From Streptomyces sp. ISL-98 (GTDB lineage: Bacteria > Actinomycetota > Actinomycetes > Streptomycetales > Streptomycetaceae): a stretch of 64,000 nt of DNA. Positions 26,502 to 35,290 of the stretch are shown piece after piece; positions within the stretch are counted from its first letter, which is position 1, and each line of letters begins with the position of its first letter. The stretch lies in contig NZ_JAGGPB010000032.1 in NCBI RefSeq assembly GCF_018614055.1, positions 62,001-126,000 on the forward strand, written 5' to 3'. The notes beneath the pieces are model-generated. The model had not been told where the DNA came from and made no database searches. It saw nothing but the letters and a program-made list of their open reading frames with translations. Made by a program: the position numbers and the translations under genes.

Positions 26502-26520
26502 TTGACTGGCCCTCAGCCAA
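26502..26520. promoter_or_regulatory. Candidate TetR operator upstream of the TetR gene
   Basis: TTGACTG, five bases (GCCCT), CAGCCAA: 7-bp arms with a single mismatch, immediately before the TetR gene. The arms resemble the TGACTG/CAGTCA site before the other TetR gene at 30474. Confidence 0.45.
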
Positions 26521-26664
26521 TATACTCAGTCGTACCACGCAGGGTCCCTTACGGGGTCCTGTTGCGTGGGCTTGCCGTCTGTATCCGGCGGCGCGGGGGA
26601 CCGCCGGATACGGGCGGCTCTTTTACGAGTCCGCCCCCCCACCCTGGTCAGCCGACTCATCCAC

Positions 26665-27360
26665 TCATCCGACGAGTTCGAGCACCGGACGCAGACCGGA
26701 CGGCCTTTCTCCGGCCGGCAGATGGTCCACGAAGTGCACCGCACAGCCCAGTTCCGCCGCACCGCCGTCCGCACGCCGGTCGTCGCCGACCATCAGCACG
26801 TCCTTCGGGTCGTGGCCGAGAGCCTCGCATGCGGCGCGGAAAAGACGCGGATCGGGCTTCTGGATGCCGTGCTCGTACGACAGGACGTACGCATCCACCC
26901 ACGTGTCGAGCCCGTGCGCACGGAACACCGGCCTCAGATCCCAGCCGATATTGCTGACCACCGCCACCCCGACACCGCGCCGCCGCAGTTCACCGAGGAC
27001 CTCGGCGGCGTCGGGGTACGGATGCCAGGCGGCCGGCGTCATGTGCCGGTCGTACAGGGCGTCGTAAAGGCGCTCGTCCGGGAGGGCGACCTGGCGCGCG
27101 AGGCCCGTGTACGCCGCGCGATGGCGCTCCGTACTCTGGTCGCGCGTGGCCCACAGATCGGCCAGACGCGACGGAATTTGCTGCGGGGGCGCCCCGCCCG
27201 GCAGTGCGCCCGCTGCCTCCAACTGCCGCACGTACAAGGCGAAGTCGTCGGCCGTTACGTCGATTCCCACCTCGTCGAGGACGGCTCGCAGCCACACCTC
27301 GGTCGGTTCGATCCGCAGCAGTGTGCCGGAGAAGTCGAAGAGTGCGCCCTTGACTGTCAT
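26665..27360 (-). CDS. HAD-superfamily hydrolase
   Basis: 231 residues starting at ATG 27360. Motif I reads DFSGTL, so the usual second aspartate of DxDGT is serine. That variant occurs in non-phosphatase HAD groups and leaves the reaction open. Motif II is VSNIGWD, and motifs III/IV are KPDPRLF and MVGDDRRAD. The cap region lies between about 15 and 90. The start overlaps the stop of the upstream PAP2 gene by ATGA, which suggests coupled translation. Phosphatase, dehalogenase-like and other hydrolase roles all remain possible. Confidence 0.85.
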   Translation of the reverse strand: MTVKGALFDFSGTLLRIEPTEVWLRAVLDEVGIDVTADDFALYVRQLEAAGALPGGAPPQQIPSRLADLWATRDQSTERHRAAYTGLARQVALPDERLYDALYDRHMTPAAWHPYPDAAEVLGELRRRGVGVAVVSNIGWDLRPVFRAHGLDTWVDAYVLSYEHGIQKPDPRLFRAACEALGHDPKDVLMVGDDRRADGGAAELGCAVHFVDHLPAGERPSGLRPVLELVG

Positions 27361-28025
27361 TCGGGGGTTCCTTCCCGGGAGGAGACGAGGCGACCGTATG
27401 CCAGTGCCATGACGGCGACGAGCGCCGCTCCGAGCAGCCAGCCACCCAGCACGTCGGACGCCCAGTGCACGCCCAGATAGATCCGGGTGAAACCGACACC
27501 GACGCAGGACACCACCCCCACCACCAGCACGGCGGTGCGCAGGCGTGGGTCCGCGCCCCGCAGAGCGAGCAGCCACAGCAGGATCCCGAACGTGACGACG
27601 GCCGTCATCGCGTGACCGGACGGCCAGGCGGCGGAGTACGCGGAGTCGAGGGGGTCGGGCCACCGCGGGCGGTCGCGGTCCACCGCGGCCTTGAGGCTGT
27701 GCAGTACGAGCGAGCCGAGCGCACTCGTCACCGCGGCCCAGATCGCGAGAAGCCATTCACGCCGCCACAGCAGCCAGACCACGGCTACGGCCACCAGCGC
27801 GCGCATCGCCCATGGGTCCCACACCCAGTCGGTCAGCACCCGGTTGGTCTGCGTGACGTCGGGGTGGACGACGGCCGAGCTGTGCAGCCCGTCCGCGACC
27901 GAGCGGTCGAGCGACATCAGCGGGGCCCACTCGACGGCGACGAGCACCAGGAGCGCAACGGAGAGGACTGTGCAGACGATTCCGGTGAGGACGAGGGCCG
28001 GGAGGGCGGGGTGGGGGGAGCGCAT
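27357..28025 (-). CDS. PAP2-family membrane phosphatase
   Basis: 222 residues from ATG 28025 (GAGGA upstream); an earlier ATG would add 18 atypical residues. About six membrane helices carry the three PAP2 motifs: KAAVDRDRPRW, PSGHAM and RIYLGVHWASD, with the expected histidines. Members dephosphorylate lipid phosphates such as undecaprenyl pyrophosphate or phosphatidate at the outer membrane face. It is coupled to the HAD gene. Confidence 0.9.
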   Translation of the reverse strand: MRSPHPALPALVLTGIVCTVLSVALLVLVAVEWAPLMSLDRSVADGLHSSAVVHPDVTQTNRVLTDWVWDPWAMRALVAVAVVWLLWRREWLLAIWAAVTSALGSLVLHSLKAAVDRDRPRWPDPLDSAYSAAWPSGHAMTAVVTFGILLWLLALRGADPRLRTAVLVVGVVSCVGVGFTRIYLGVHWASDVLGGWLLGAALVAVMALAYGRLVSSREGTPE

Positions 28026-28094
28026 GGGAAGATCCTCGCCCACGGGCGGCGCGCGCAACCGCCCCGGCGCGTCACCCAAGCACGTTGTGCAGGG

Positions 28095-29030
28095 CTATCC
28101 GAGAGCGTTGAGCCCCGGAACGAACGCGACCAGCAGCGGCACGGCCGGCACGAGCGCGGCCGCGGCCGTCAGCCCCAGCCGGTGGCCCGCGGCGAGCCGC
28201 GGCACGGGGGTCAGCAGCCGGTGCACGCGCTGCGGCAGCTCGGCGCCGGGCGTCGGGCACGGGCCGAACACGCCGCGGTCCTCGTTGAGTTCGACCAGGG
28301 CCAGGGCGATCGTCAGCCGCCCGAAGCGCCGCGAGGCCACGTCGTCAGCGGCCAGCTCCACCAGCCGGTGCATCTCGTCGCGGAACGCCGCGAACACCCG
28401 TACCTGCGGAAAACCGATCGCCAGAGCGGACGCGCAGTTCAGCAGCCAGTCGTGCCTGGCGCGCGCGTGACCCTGCTCGTGAGCGAGCACGGCATCGAGC
28501 TGACGGCCCTTCAGGCGGCGCAACGCCGCCGTGGTGACGACCAGTTGGGGCGCGGCGCCGGGCAGCCACCAGGCGTCGGGCCGCTCGCCCTCAAGGACCA
28601 CGAGCCGGTCGCTGCCGGGCTCCTCGCCGGGCAGCAGCGGAGAGCGTACGAGCAGCTCCGCGCGCCGCACCTTGCGCCGTACGCTCGCCCTGCGGATCTC
28701 CCGGGTCAGCATCACCGCCGTCCACGCACCGCCGCACGCGAGGAGCACCGCGATGACGGCGGACCAGGGCCCGTAGGCGGCAAGGGCGTACGCCTCGACC
28801 ACACCGTGCGGGGCGGGCGCGAACATATGGCCCCGTACGGCCTGCCAGGCGGCGGCCGCGCTGAACGTCATCGACAGACCGAGGCACAGCAGGACACCGG
28901 CCACCATGCACTGCCACACCCACAGAGCCACCACGGGTTCGCGCTCCCGCCAGTCGGCCCGCGACATCAGCCGCGGGGCGGCGACGGCGGCGACGACACC
29001 GAGCAGCAGAAGTGCGAAGGGGACCGTCAT
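28095..29030 (-). CDS. M56-family (BlaR1-like) membrane metallopeptidase
   Basis: 311 residues with membrane segments at the start, near 40-60 and 90-110, and at the C-terminus. The zinc site is HEQGH, in LAHEQGHARARHDW, with a downstream ELAADDVA glutamate. BlaR1/M56 peptidases usually cleave a BlaI-type repressor encoded beside them. No BlaI gene is next to this one, so the substrate is unclear. A DUF5134 gene lies upstream on the same strand. Confidence 0.88.
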   Translation of the reverse strand: MTVPFALLLLGVVAAVAAPRLMSRADWREREPVVALWVWQCMVAGVLLCLGLSMTFSAAAAWQAVRGHMFAPAPHGVVEAYALAAYGPWSAVIAVLLACGGAWTAVMLTREIRRASVRRKVRRAELLVRSPLLPGEEPGSDRLVVLEGERPDAWWLPGAAPQLVVTTAALRRLKGRQLDAVLAHEQGHARARHDWLLNCASALAIGFPQVRVFAAFRDEMHRLVELAADDVASRRFGRLTIALALVELNEDRGVFGPCPTPGAELPQRVHRLLTPVPRLAAGHRLGLTAAAALVPAVPLLVAFVPGLNALG

Positions 29031-29114
29031 GGGATCCAGCCTATGAGTACGGGGCTACTCCGGGGTAGGACCTGAGTGCGTCAAGTGACGCAGGCCACGG
29101 TTTCGCGGGGCGCC

Positions 29115-29663
29115 TCAGAGGGTGACCAGCATGGCGATCATGGCGATGCCCATGGAGAGCCGGCAGGCCATCGCCAGCTCGGGCCGGGCACCCCAGGCGG
29201 GCGCCCGGCCGCCGGTTCCTGCAGCCGCGGTGGACACGTGCATGGGCATGAGCCGGGCGCCGGAGCGCAGCACGTACGTCGCGTAGTAAAGGAGCAGCGC
29301 CCCGGTCAGGAGGGGTACACCGCCGGGGGCGTATCCGGGCGTGTGACCAGTGCCCGGTGCCATGACCAGGGCCATGTAGACCATCGCCAGCGAGCCGACG
29401 AGATGGTGCAGATGGTGCGTACTCCCGCGCGCCTGCCACAGGGCGCGCAGGCCGGCGCCGCCGAAGACGGCGGCGTACAGCAACGGCGGGGCGACCACCG
29501 CTGCGGGCACGGCCATGGCCGCCATGCCGAATCCCATCAGGGCATCGCTGCCCGCATCTTTGCGGTGTTCCTTCATGCCGGTGCGCATGCGCAGAACGCA
29601 GTACGCGCCGGTCGCCGAGCACAGCGCGACGAGCAGCCAGCCGGACAACGCCTGTCCGTGCAC
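29115..29663 (-). CDS. DUF5134 membrane protein
   Basis: 182 residues from a GTG preceded by GGGGAGG. About five hydrophobic helices alternate with short loops containing paired histidines (THHLHHL and MPMHV), which might bind heme or metal (inference). The family is common in actinobacteria and has no assigned role. It lies 84 bases before the M56 peptidase gene on the same strand, so a joint transcript is possible. Confidence 0.8.
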   Translation of the reverse strand: MHGQALSGWLLVALCSATGAYCVLRMRTGMKEHRKDAGSDALMGFGMAAMAVPAAVVAPPLLYAAVFGGAGLRALWQARGSTHHLHHLVGSLAMVYMALVMAPGTGHTPGYAPGGVPLLTGALLLYYATYVLRSGARLMPMHVSTAAAGTGGRAPAWGARPELAMACRLSMGIAMIAMLVTL

Positions 29664-29857
29664 GGCGTACCTCCCCGTTCGACGGTGTCGTCCCGTCGAT
29701 GCGATGCCCAGGGGCGGGGGGTCGTATACGGGCGCGTGGGTGTACGCGGGGGGTGTGCAGGGGGAGCGTGCGGGTCCGGGTGTGGGGGCGGGGCGCCTGC
29801 GGCGCTGATTCCCCTACCGCGTGGGGGGGCAAGCCCCAGACCCCCGGGCCCGTACGC

Positions 29858-30421
29858 CTACCCCGCGTCGAGTTCAATCGCGATCGCTCCGCGCAGCAGC
29901 TCGCGCGCACGCTCCAGCGCCAAGGAGCCGCTCAGCCAGCGCTCGCTGAGCCCTTCGACGAGCGCGGTGAGCCGCTCCGCCGCGTCCTCCGCGTTTGCAT
30001 CGGGCCGCGCCGCCCTGATCGCCTCGGCGACATCGTTCACCCAGGACCGGGTGGACCGCGCCAGAGCATCCCGCAGATCGTCGCTCTCGAAGACCGCGCT
30101 GGCGCGGAGTTCACCCCAGGCGGTGCTGTTCTCCCGTACCCCGGGGGTGTCCTGGAGCTCCGTCAGCAGCATCTGTTCCAGCTCGCCGCGCGCATCATCA
30201 GCACGAGCGATCGCCTCGTCGGTGTAGGCGACGGCCCGGTCGCTGACGAATTCGAGAGTCCGGCGGATGAGCCCGGAGCGGTCCTTGAAGTGGTAATAGA
30301 TCAGCGCCGTGGACACCCCCGCCTCCGCGGCCAGCTGCTCGACACGCAGTCCCCGCACCCCGCTGCGGGCAATGACACGTACGGCCGCTTCCATGATCAA
30401 TACTTGACGGTCGGACGCCAT
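29858..30421 (-). CDS. TetR/AcrR-family regulator (BetI-like)
   Basis: 187 residues. The N-terminal helix-turn-helix runs from MEAAVRVIARSGVRGLRVEQ to ALIYYHFKDRSGL. A perfect inverted repeat lies 53-70 bases upstream of its start and is a probable autoregulatory operator. A VOC-like gene remnant follows just beyond it, so the original regulated partner may have been disrupted by the mobile DNA at 30.5-32 kb (inference). Confidence 0.9.
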   Translation of the reverse strand: MASDRQVLIMEAAVRVIARSGVRGLRVEQLAAEAGVSTALIYYHFKDRSGLIRRTLEFVSDRAVAYTDEAIARADDARGELEQMLLTELQDTPGVRENSTAWGELRASAVFESDDLRDALARSTRSWVNDVAEAIRAARPDANAEDAAERLTALVEGLSERWLSGSLALERARELLRGAIAIELDAG

Positions 30422-30473
30422 GTCGACTCATCCACTCCTTATCCATTCCCCGGACCCGCTGTGCCTCAGGCCT

Positions 30474-30491
30474 TGACTGGAGTTTCAGTCA
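30474..30491. promoter_or_regulatory. Candidate TetR operator
   Basis: TGACTG, six bases, CAGTCA: a perfect 6-bp inverted repeat upstream of the TetR start at 30421. The spacing and palindrome fit a TetR dimer site. Confidence 0.55.
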
Positions 30492-30520
30492 GCTTCAGGT
30501 CGACTCAGCCTAGCCGCTGG

Positions 30521-30607
30521 TCACGGCCGGTAGCGGAGGGGATGCTCCGCCGGCACTTCGACGACTGCGATGCGTACACACCCGGATCTCCAGACCAACT
30601 CGACTGT
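30521..30607 (-). pseudogene. Remnant 3' end of a VOC (glyoxalase-like) gene
   Basis: About 28 codons ending in VVEVPAEHPLRYRP and a stop closely match the C-terminus of the intact VOC gene at 34832 (IVEVPADHPLRYRP). The DNA around the stop is also alike (gtcacggccggtagcg). The upstream half is gone and replaced by mobile-element debris. Confidence 0.7.
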
Positions 30608-30698
30608 GAATTCAGGCTTCTGTGTCAAGTCCATCCCTGTCTCGGCAGGGATGGCTCTTGGGCAAGACCGCCGAGCGGCTCGGTGAGGCCGGCCGCTG

Positions 30699-30890
30699 GC
30701 GATGGTGGCGGACGACGAGATCGGTGAGGCTCTGGAACTGCTGTGGGGCACTGCGGCAGTGAACACCTGGAACTCCCGCCGGGCGGCAGTGCTGTCCTGG
30801 CTCGGCTGGTGCCGGGACCGCGGCTACGAGGGCCCGGCGGTCCCGGCCTGGGCGAAGCGGCTGGCGGTGCCGGACTCCGAGACCCCGGCG
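30699..30890 (+). pseudogene. Fragment of a tyrosine recombinase (core-binding domain)
   Basis: Roughly 64 codons encode DDEIGEALELLWG, NTWNSRRAAVLSWL and KRLAVPDSETPA, which look like the SAM-like core-binding domain of a phage-type integrase. No catalytic R-H-R-Y region follows. The homology stops at about 30890, exactly where the reverse-strand Tn3 fragment begins, so the join is a recombination scar. Confidence 0.62.
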
Positions 30891-31235
30891 CCGATCTGGT
30901 CCTCCATGCCGTCCTGGTAGCGCTGGTAGAGCTGTCCCGAGCGGCCGTGGAAGATCTTCCGGGCGAGGGAGTGGCGACCCTCCCGGAGTGGCCTGCACCT
31001 TGATCTGGCGGCGGTAGCCGGGCTCCTCGGCCAGACGCAGGATGTGCAGGGTCTTCGCGATCCGCCCGTAGTGCGCGATCGCATCCCCGAGCGGGGTGGG
31101 GCGTGCGTCGCGGGACAGCATCCGGATCACGTCGTAGGCGCGGACGGCTCCGGTGTGGATGGAGCCGATGATCCGCAGGATGTCCTCCCAGTGCCGCTCG
31201 ATCCGGGCCAGGTCGACCCGGCCGCGGGTCGAGCC
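30889..31235 (-). pseudogene. Truncated, frameshifted Tn3-family transposase
   Basis: The minus strand encodes ARIERHWEDILRIIGSIHTG and AHYGRIAKTLHILRLA. After a frameshift near 30988 it continues as REGRHSLARKIFHGRSG and LYQRYQDGMEDQIGA, the C-terminal part of Tn3 transposases. The N-terminal two thirds and the last roughly 60 residues are missing. It cannot be active. Confidence 0.75.
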
Positions 31236-31448
31236 CGAAGCCGAGCCGGAGCCTGACGAGGCCGACGAGTCCAGCGCGAAGCCTGTGCCGGACCGTGCTG
31301 TGGAATCCGATCAAATATCGGAGCCTGGCGACCCGTCCGCTCACGCACCGCTCACGCAAACGGCCCCGGACGAGGAGTCCGAGGCCGAATAGAACGCCTC
31401 CCTGGGAGGAAACCCCAGGTCAGCGTGTTGTGCGATGTGCCCCCGGCA

Positions 31449-31910
31449 GGTGGCGTCGAGGTCCAGGACCAGACCGGGCAGAACGCGTGCCGCGGCCCGG
31501 ACTGCGGGGATGTCCTCACCGTGCTCGGCGGCCTGCAGCCAGGCGACTTGCCGGGCTCAGGCACGGGCCGAGCGCAGCGACGCCAGTGCCTTCTCGTCAA
31601 CGTCGGCGAGCAGCCGCCAGGCGGTTGGTGTCGAGGCGACGGGGCCGAACACCCCTGCCTGGTCCCGCAGTACGGCCAGATCCGCGATGGCCTCGCCGCC
31701 GTCGGCGAGCATCACCGCCAGGTCGGCGGCGATCCGTCCCGGATCATGTCCTGTCCCGCGCGGCCGAAGCTGCCTGAGTGCGGCGGAGTACGCGGCGCTC
31801 AGCCCGGTGGCATCAGCAAGATCCGCCAGCAACCGTGCCCCGGCATGACCGACCACCCCCGAACCATCGGCACTGACATGGACCTTGGGGCGCAACCCGA
31901 TACCCTGCAC
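31449..31910 (-). pseudogene. Truncated IS1380-family transposase
   Basis: From GTG 31910 the minus strand encodes GLRPKVHVSADGSGVVGHAG and continues through AWRLLADVDEKALASLRSARA. A TGA at 31557-31559 then interrupts the frame. The same frame resumes as ARQVAWLQAAEHGE and ends at LVLDLDAT, where the first catalytic aspartate would sit. Beyond 31449 the homology is lost. The pattern is that of an IS1380 transposase N-terminus, decayed by a nonsense change and a 3' deletion. Confidence 0.8.
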
Positions 31911-31913
31911 GTG

Positions 31914-31985
31914 GAAAGTGCCCTCCGCCTGGACCGACAGAACCCCTCAGCAAGGTTCATCGTCCCAGGTCAGGAAGGCACTTTC
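31914..31985. repeat. Inverted repeat in the IS1380 upstream end
   Basis: GAAAGTGCC (31914-31922) and its complement GGCACTTTC (31977-31985) flank 54 bases just upstream of the transposase remnant. They are likely part of the element's outer end or leader hairpin. No matching right end was found. Confidence 0.5.
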
Positions 31986-32079
31986 GCGTTTCGGCCCTGC
32001 CAGCCGCTGTATCCAACCGAAACGGCGAGGCTAACTACCTGAGGCCGACGGCGTCCGTCCGCCTCTACCGGGGGTCGGA

Positions 32080-32742
32080 TCAACAGATGTATCGGGCCAC
32101 GGTGTGCGCGATCGGCCCCGTGAGTCCGGTCTCGCACTCGTCAATCATTTCCACGACCTCGAACCCCGCGGCCAATGCGTAGCTCTCCAGTTCGCGCGGA
32201 AACAGCACGCGCCGCCGGATCTCGTCCTCGGCCTCGTCACCAGAGGGGAGCACCCAGCGTCTGTGCATTGTGTTGATCTGTGTTCGTAGGTCCCACTCAT
32301 AGCCGATGGTGACCCGCGCGGGTCCGTCCGGAGTGCCGACAACGGCGCTGGTCGGCTCAGGGCGGGTGATGGGCGATACAGGCGAGCAAAGCACCAGGAG
32401 CGCTCCGGGCCGTGCGTGTGCGGCGAAGGTACCGAAGACTTTGCTGATGTCGTCGTTGTCATGCACGTACGAGAGAGAGTTGCCGAGGCAGGTCACGGCG
32501 TCCATGCGTCGGTGGAGCCGAACCGTTCGCATGTCGCCGGCGCGGATGTCGAGCCCGGACCGTACTCGGTGTGCGTAGTCGATCAAGCCGGTCTGTAGGT
32601 CCACGCCAAGGCACTGGCATGGCGGATACTCCGTGGACCCAGGCGGGAGATCTGCGCCCTCGTGCGTTTCGAGCCTCAGCACTCCACTCGTGCCGCTTTC
32701 CTCGGTCATCTGGGCCAGCAGGGCCCGCGCTTCGCTCCTCAT
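32080..32742 (-). CDS. Class I SAM methyltransferase-like protein with missing motif I
   Basis: 220 residues. The segment from about 48 (LGVDLQTGLIDYA) through AVTCLGNSLSYVHD and the beta strands that follow fits a class I methyltransferase. The expected glycine-rich motif I before it is absent; that stretch reads SGVLRLETHEGADLPPG. The gene may be 5'-truncated or shifted by the nearby insertions, or it may be a divergent enzyme. It is divergent from the XRE-like regulator, 151 bases away, a common pairing in Streptomyces. Confidence 0.6.
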   Translation of the reverse strand: MRSEARALLAQMTEESGTSGVLRLETHEGADLPPGSTEYPPCQCLGVDLQTGLIDYAHRVRSGLDIRAGDMRTVRLHRRMDAVTCLGNSLSYVHDNDDISKVFGTFAAHARPGALLVLCSPVSPITRPEPTSAVVGTPDGPARVTIGYEWDLRTQINTMHRRWVLPSGDEAEDEIRRRVLFPRELESYALAAGFEVVEMIDECETGLTGPIAHTVARYIC

Positions 32743-32893
32743 GCCTCACTCCCTCAGACGATTCCTGCGGCGAAGAACTCGCCGTTCGCTCCTGCCCCTA
32801 CGCAACCGCCTGGCCACGCAGAGCGGTACCGTTGCAGCAGCGTCGGGACTTGAAAGCCTTGAAAGTTCGCAAGAGCACGGGGAGTTGACCGTC

Positions 32894-34234
32894 ATGGCGA
32901 AGCGCGAACCAAACACGGCACTCGGCCGCCTGCTTGCTGAAAGCCGCTGGACACATCGCCAATTCGCTCGTGCCGTGAACCGCGTCGGCACTGAGACCGG
33001 CACGCCGTTGCGCTACGACGAGTCGGCGGTGAGTCACTGGCTCGGCGGCACTGTTCCTCGCAGTGCCGTGCGGGCGTGCATCCTCGAAGCCCTCTCCCGC
33101 CACCTCGGCCGGCCTGTGACCCACGCCGAGGCGGGCTTGCCTCTTCCCCGCGATCACTCCCCCGCAGCCACGGATACCGTGGAAGGGGTGATCGACCTGG
33201 GGAGGCAAGACATGGACCCGTCCCGCCGCGGCGTTCTCGGAGCCGGACTGTTCTCCGTGGCGCTCACGATCCCCGGTTGGCCGGACGTAATCGGGCGTGC
33301 GGAAGCTGTGCAATCCGGCCGCACCGGGCGTATCGGCATGAACGAAGTAGACATGGTCATCGCCATGACCGAACGAGTCTCGGATCTCGACGACCAGTTC
33401 GGCGGTCGTCACGCGCGTCCCATGGCCGCCTCGTTCATGGTCAACACCGTGGCTTCATACCTGCGCGCCGACGCGTCGGAGGAGGTACGGCAAGCGATGC
33501 TGTCCGCTGCCTCAGACCTGTTGTACCTGACTGGCTATATGGCCGTGGACGAAGGTCTGCACGGCCTTGCACAGCGCTATTACGTCAACGCCCTGCAACT
33601 GGCAGGCGCGGCCGAGGATCATCTGACGTACTGCACCACCCTGCGCGGCATGAGCGTCCAGGCCGTCGACCTACACCACGGGACCAAGGCAATGGAGCTG
33701 GCCAACGCCGCTGCTGCCGCCTCACCGAAAGCTGGCCCTCGGATGCGGGCCTTCCTCGCCGGGCAGCAAGCGCACACAGCCGCACAGACCGGCGACCGTA
33801 CAAGTGCCTTGCGATACATCCGTGAGGCGGAAGCCGCCATGGACCGTGCCGAGTCGCGCGGCAAAGCATTCGGCTCTTACGACCCGGCGGCTCTCAACTA
33901 CCACATCAGCCAGGTTCGTTACGAGCTGGGCGACGTGTCCGGCGCCATCGAAGCCATGCAGGAATCGGACAAGGTGCGCTTCAGCGTCTATCGCCGTGCT
34001 CGGGTGCGGCACAGGGCAACGCTGGCTGAGCGGCAACTGGAGATTGGCCATTTGGAAGCGGCTTGCGCCACCTGGCGCCAGGCCCTCGACGACTACCCCA
34101 TGGTCCAGTCCGGTCGGGCCGATGAGCGTGTGAAGACGATGTTCAGCCTCCTGCGCCCTCACCTAAAGAACGCGACTGCCCGCGACTTGTACGACCGGGC
34201 ACGGGTAATCGCGCGTCCAGCGCTGGTGAGCTGA
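32894..34234 (+). CDS. XRE-type regulator with TPR-like C-terminal region
   Basis: 446 residues from ATG 32894, preceded by GGGGAGTT. The N-terminal helix-turn-helix (RLLAESRWTHRQFARAVNR... ESAVSHWLGG) is followed by a linker containing SRRGVLGAG. A helical repeat domain then runs to the end, with ADASEEVRQAMLSAASDLLY and later TPR-like pairs. The layout matches the many actinobacterial tail-to-helical-repeat regulators that sense a small ligand or peptide. The protein looks intact and may control the divergent methyltransferase. Confidence 0.85.
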   Translation: MAKREPNTALGRLLAESRWTHRQFARAVNRVGTETGTPLRYDESAVSHWLGGTVPRSAVRACILEALSRHLGRPVTHAEAGLPLPRDHSPAATDTVEGVIDLGRQDMDPSRRGVLGAGLFSVALTIPGWPDVIGRAEAVQSGRTGRIGMNEVDMVIAMTERVSDLDDQFGGRHARPMAASFMVNTVASYLRADASEEVRQAMLSAASDLLYLTGYMAVDEGLHGLAQRYYVNALQLAGAAEDHLTYCTTLRGMSVQAVDLHHGTKAMELANAAAAASPKAGPRMRAFLAGQQAHTAAQTGDRTSALRYIREAEAAMDRAESRGKAFGSYDPAALNYHISQVRYELGDVSGAIEAMQESDKVRFSVYRRARVRHRATLAERQLEIGHLEAACATWRQALDDYPMVQSGRADERVKTMFSLLRPHLKNATARDLYDRARVIARPALVS

Positions 34235-34528
34235 CCTGCTCTTCCCAAGCCTCGTGAGCGGCGCGCCTACCCACGCGGCTGGTTGGAGCGGCTTTGGCCG
34301 GTGTCCTGCCTGGTTTGGGGTCGGGCATGGTCAGGGGGCCGTACGCTGGGCGGCGGGCGGTCGTGACGATCTGGGCGGCGGCGGAGAAGAGGCGGAGCCG
34401 GAGACGGCGGGGCTCCCACCTGCGGTTCTTCCGGTCAGCCCTCCGCCATCGGGATACCTCATTTCTCCGGCATAGCGCGGCTCACGACAGCCGTCACGAC
34501 CTCACGTAACCCGCACCCTTAAAGATCT

Positions 34529-34783
34529 CTACTCGTCCCCGACGTCCCGTCGATTCGCAAGCGCTGACTCCGTCAAAGGGGTCAACGCTTCGACGTAGAC
34601 CGTGCTCCCGGGCAACTGCCGCAGGACGATCAACCCCTTGCCCGCTAGGCCGTGGAGCTGCTGCCGTACTTCGTCGCCCAGCTCTGCGGTCAGCTCGTCC
34701 TCGTGCGGCATGTTGCCGGCCTGAAGGTGCTCGCGGAGCCGCAGGAGGAGCGCCTCCTCCTCAGTCGTGATGCTGAAGTCCAT
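34529..34783 (-). CDS. Small winged-helix-like protein
   Basis: 84 residues from ATG 34783. It is Glu/Leu-rich with a pattern (EDELTAELGDEVRQQLHGLAGKGLIVLRQLPGSTVYV split across helices and a wing) like the DNA-binding part of MarR/ArsR-type proteins. Coding bias is good, and it lies 49 bases before the VOC gene's stop on the opposite side of a gap. Hypothetical; function not recognised. Confidence 0.5.
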   Translation of the reverse strand: MDFSITTEEEALLLRLREHLQAGNMPHEDELTAELGDEVRQQLHGLAGKGLIVLRQLPGSTVYVEALTPLTESALANRRDVGDE

Positions 34784-34831
34784 GGTTCGACGCTAAGGCG
34801 TAGCGAGCGGTGTCGCCTGCGGAGCCTCACG

Positions 34832-35218
34832 TCACGGCCGGTAGCGAAGAGGGTGATCCGCTGGGACTTCTACGATTACGATTTTGCAACCGTCCGGATC
34901 GGCGATCCACATCTCGACCAGCCCCCAGGGCTCCTTCACCGGCGGCCGCAGCACCTCGACGCCGTGCCCCGACAGTTCCTCGTACGCCGCTGTCGCGTCG
35001 GCGACCTGGAGCCACAGCTGGAGGGCGGGGGAGGGCGGCGTATCGGAACGTCCCGAGACCTCTAGGAAGCCGCCGCCGAGGAAGTACACGGTGCCGCGCT
35101 CGGGGCCCGTACCGAACTCGCGGTAGACGGCGAGACCCAGCGCCTCGCCATAGAACGCGCGGGAGCGCTCGGGGTCCGTGGGGCGGAGGAGTGTCCTGCT
35201 GCTCAGTACATGCACCAT
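34832..35218 (-). CDS. VOC (glyoxalase/bleomycin-resistance fold) protein
   Basis: 128 residues with two beta-alpha-beta-beta-beta modules: SSRTLLRPTDPERSRAFYGE at the start and ALQLWLQVADATAAYEEL in the second half, ending DGCKIVIVEVPADHPLRY. A metal-ligand His/Glu pattern is only partly conserved. The VOC family includes dioxygenases, isomerases and drug-binding proteins, so the role is open. Its C-terminus has a decayed copy at 30521. Confidence 0.88.
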   Translation of the reverse strand: MVHVLSSRTLLRPTDPERSRAFYGEALGLAVYREFGTGPERGTVYFLGGGFLEVSGRSDTPPSPALQLWLQVADATAAYEELSGHGVEVLRPPVKEPWGLVEMWIADPDGCKIVIVEVPADHPLRYRP

Positions 35219-35290
35219 GCATCCGGACCTTAGCGGGCGTTAGGCTCAGGTCGCCCGACCTCCGCCGTACAGATCTGGAGAGCGCCTCCC

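Noticed and set aside
27465..29075. Plus-strand 536-residue open frame across the PAP2 and M56 genes
   Set aside because: Its composition is low complexity and the opposite strand has intact PAP2 and M56 motifs.
31425..32042. Plus-strand 205-residue frame over the IS1380 remnant
   Set aside because: The minus strand carries the transposase homology; the plus frame is an antisense shadow.
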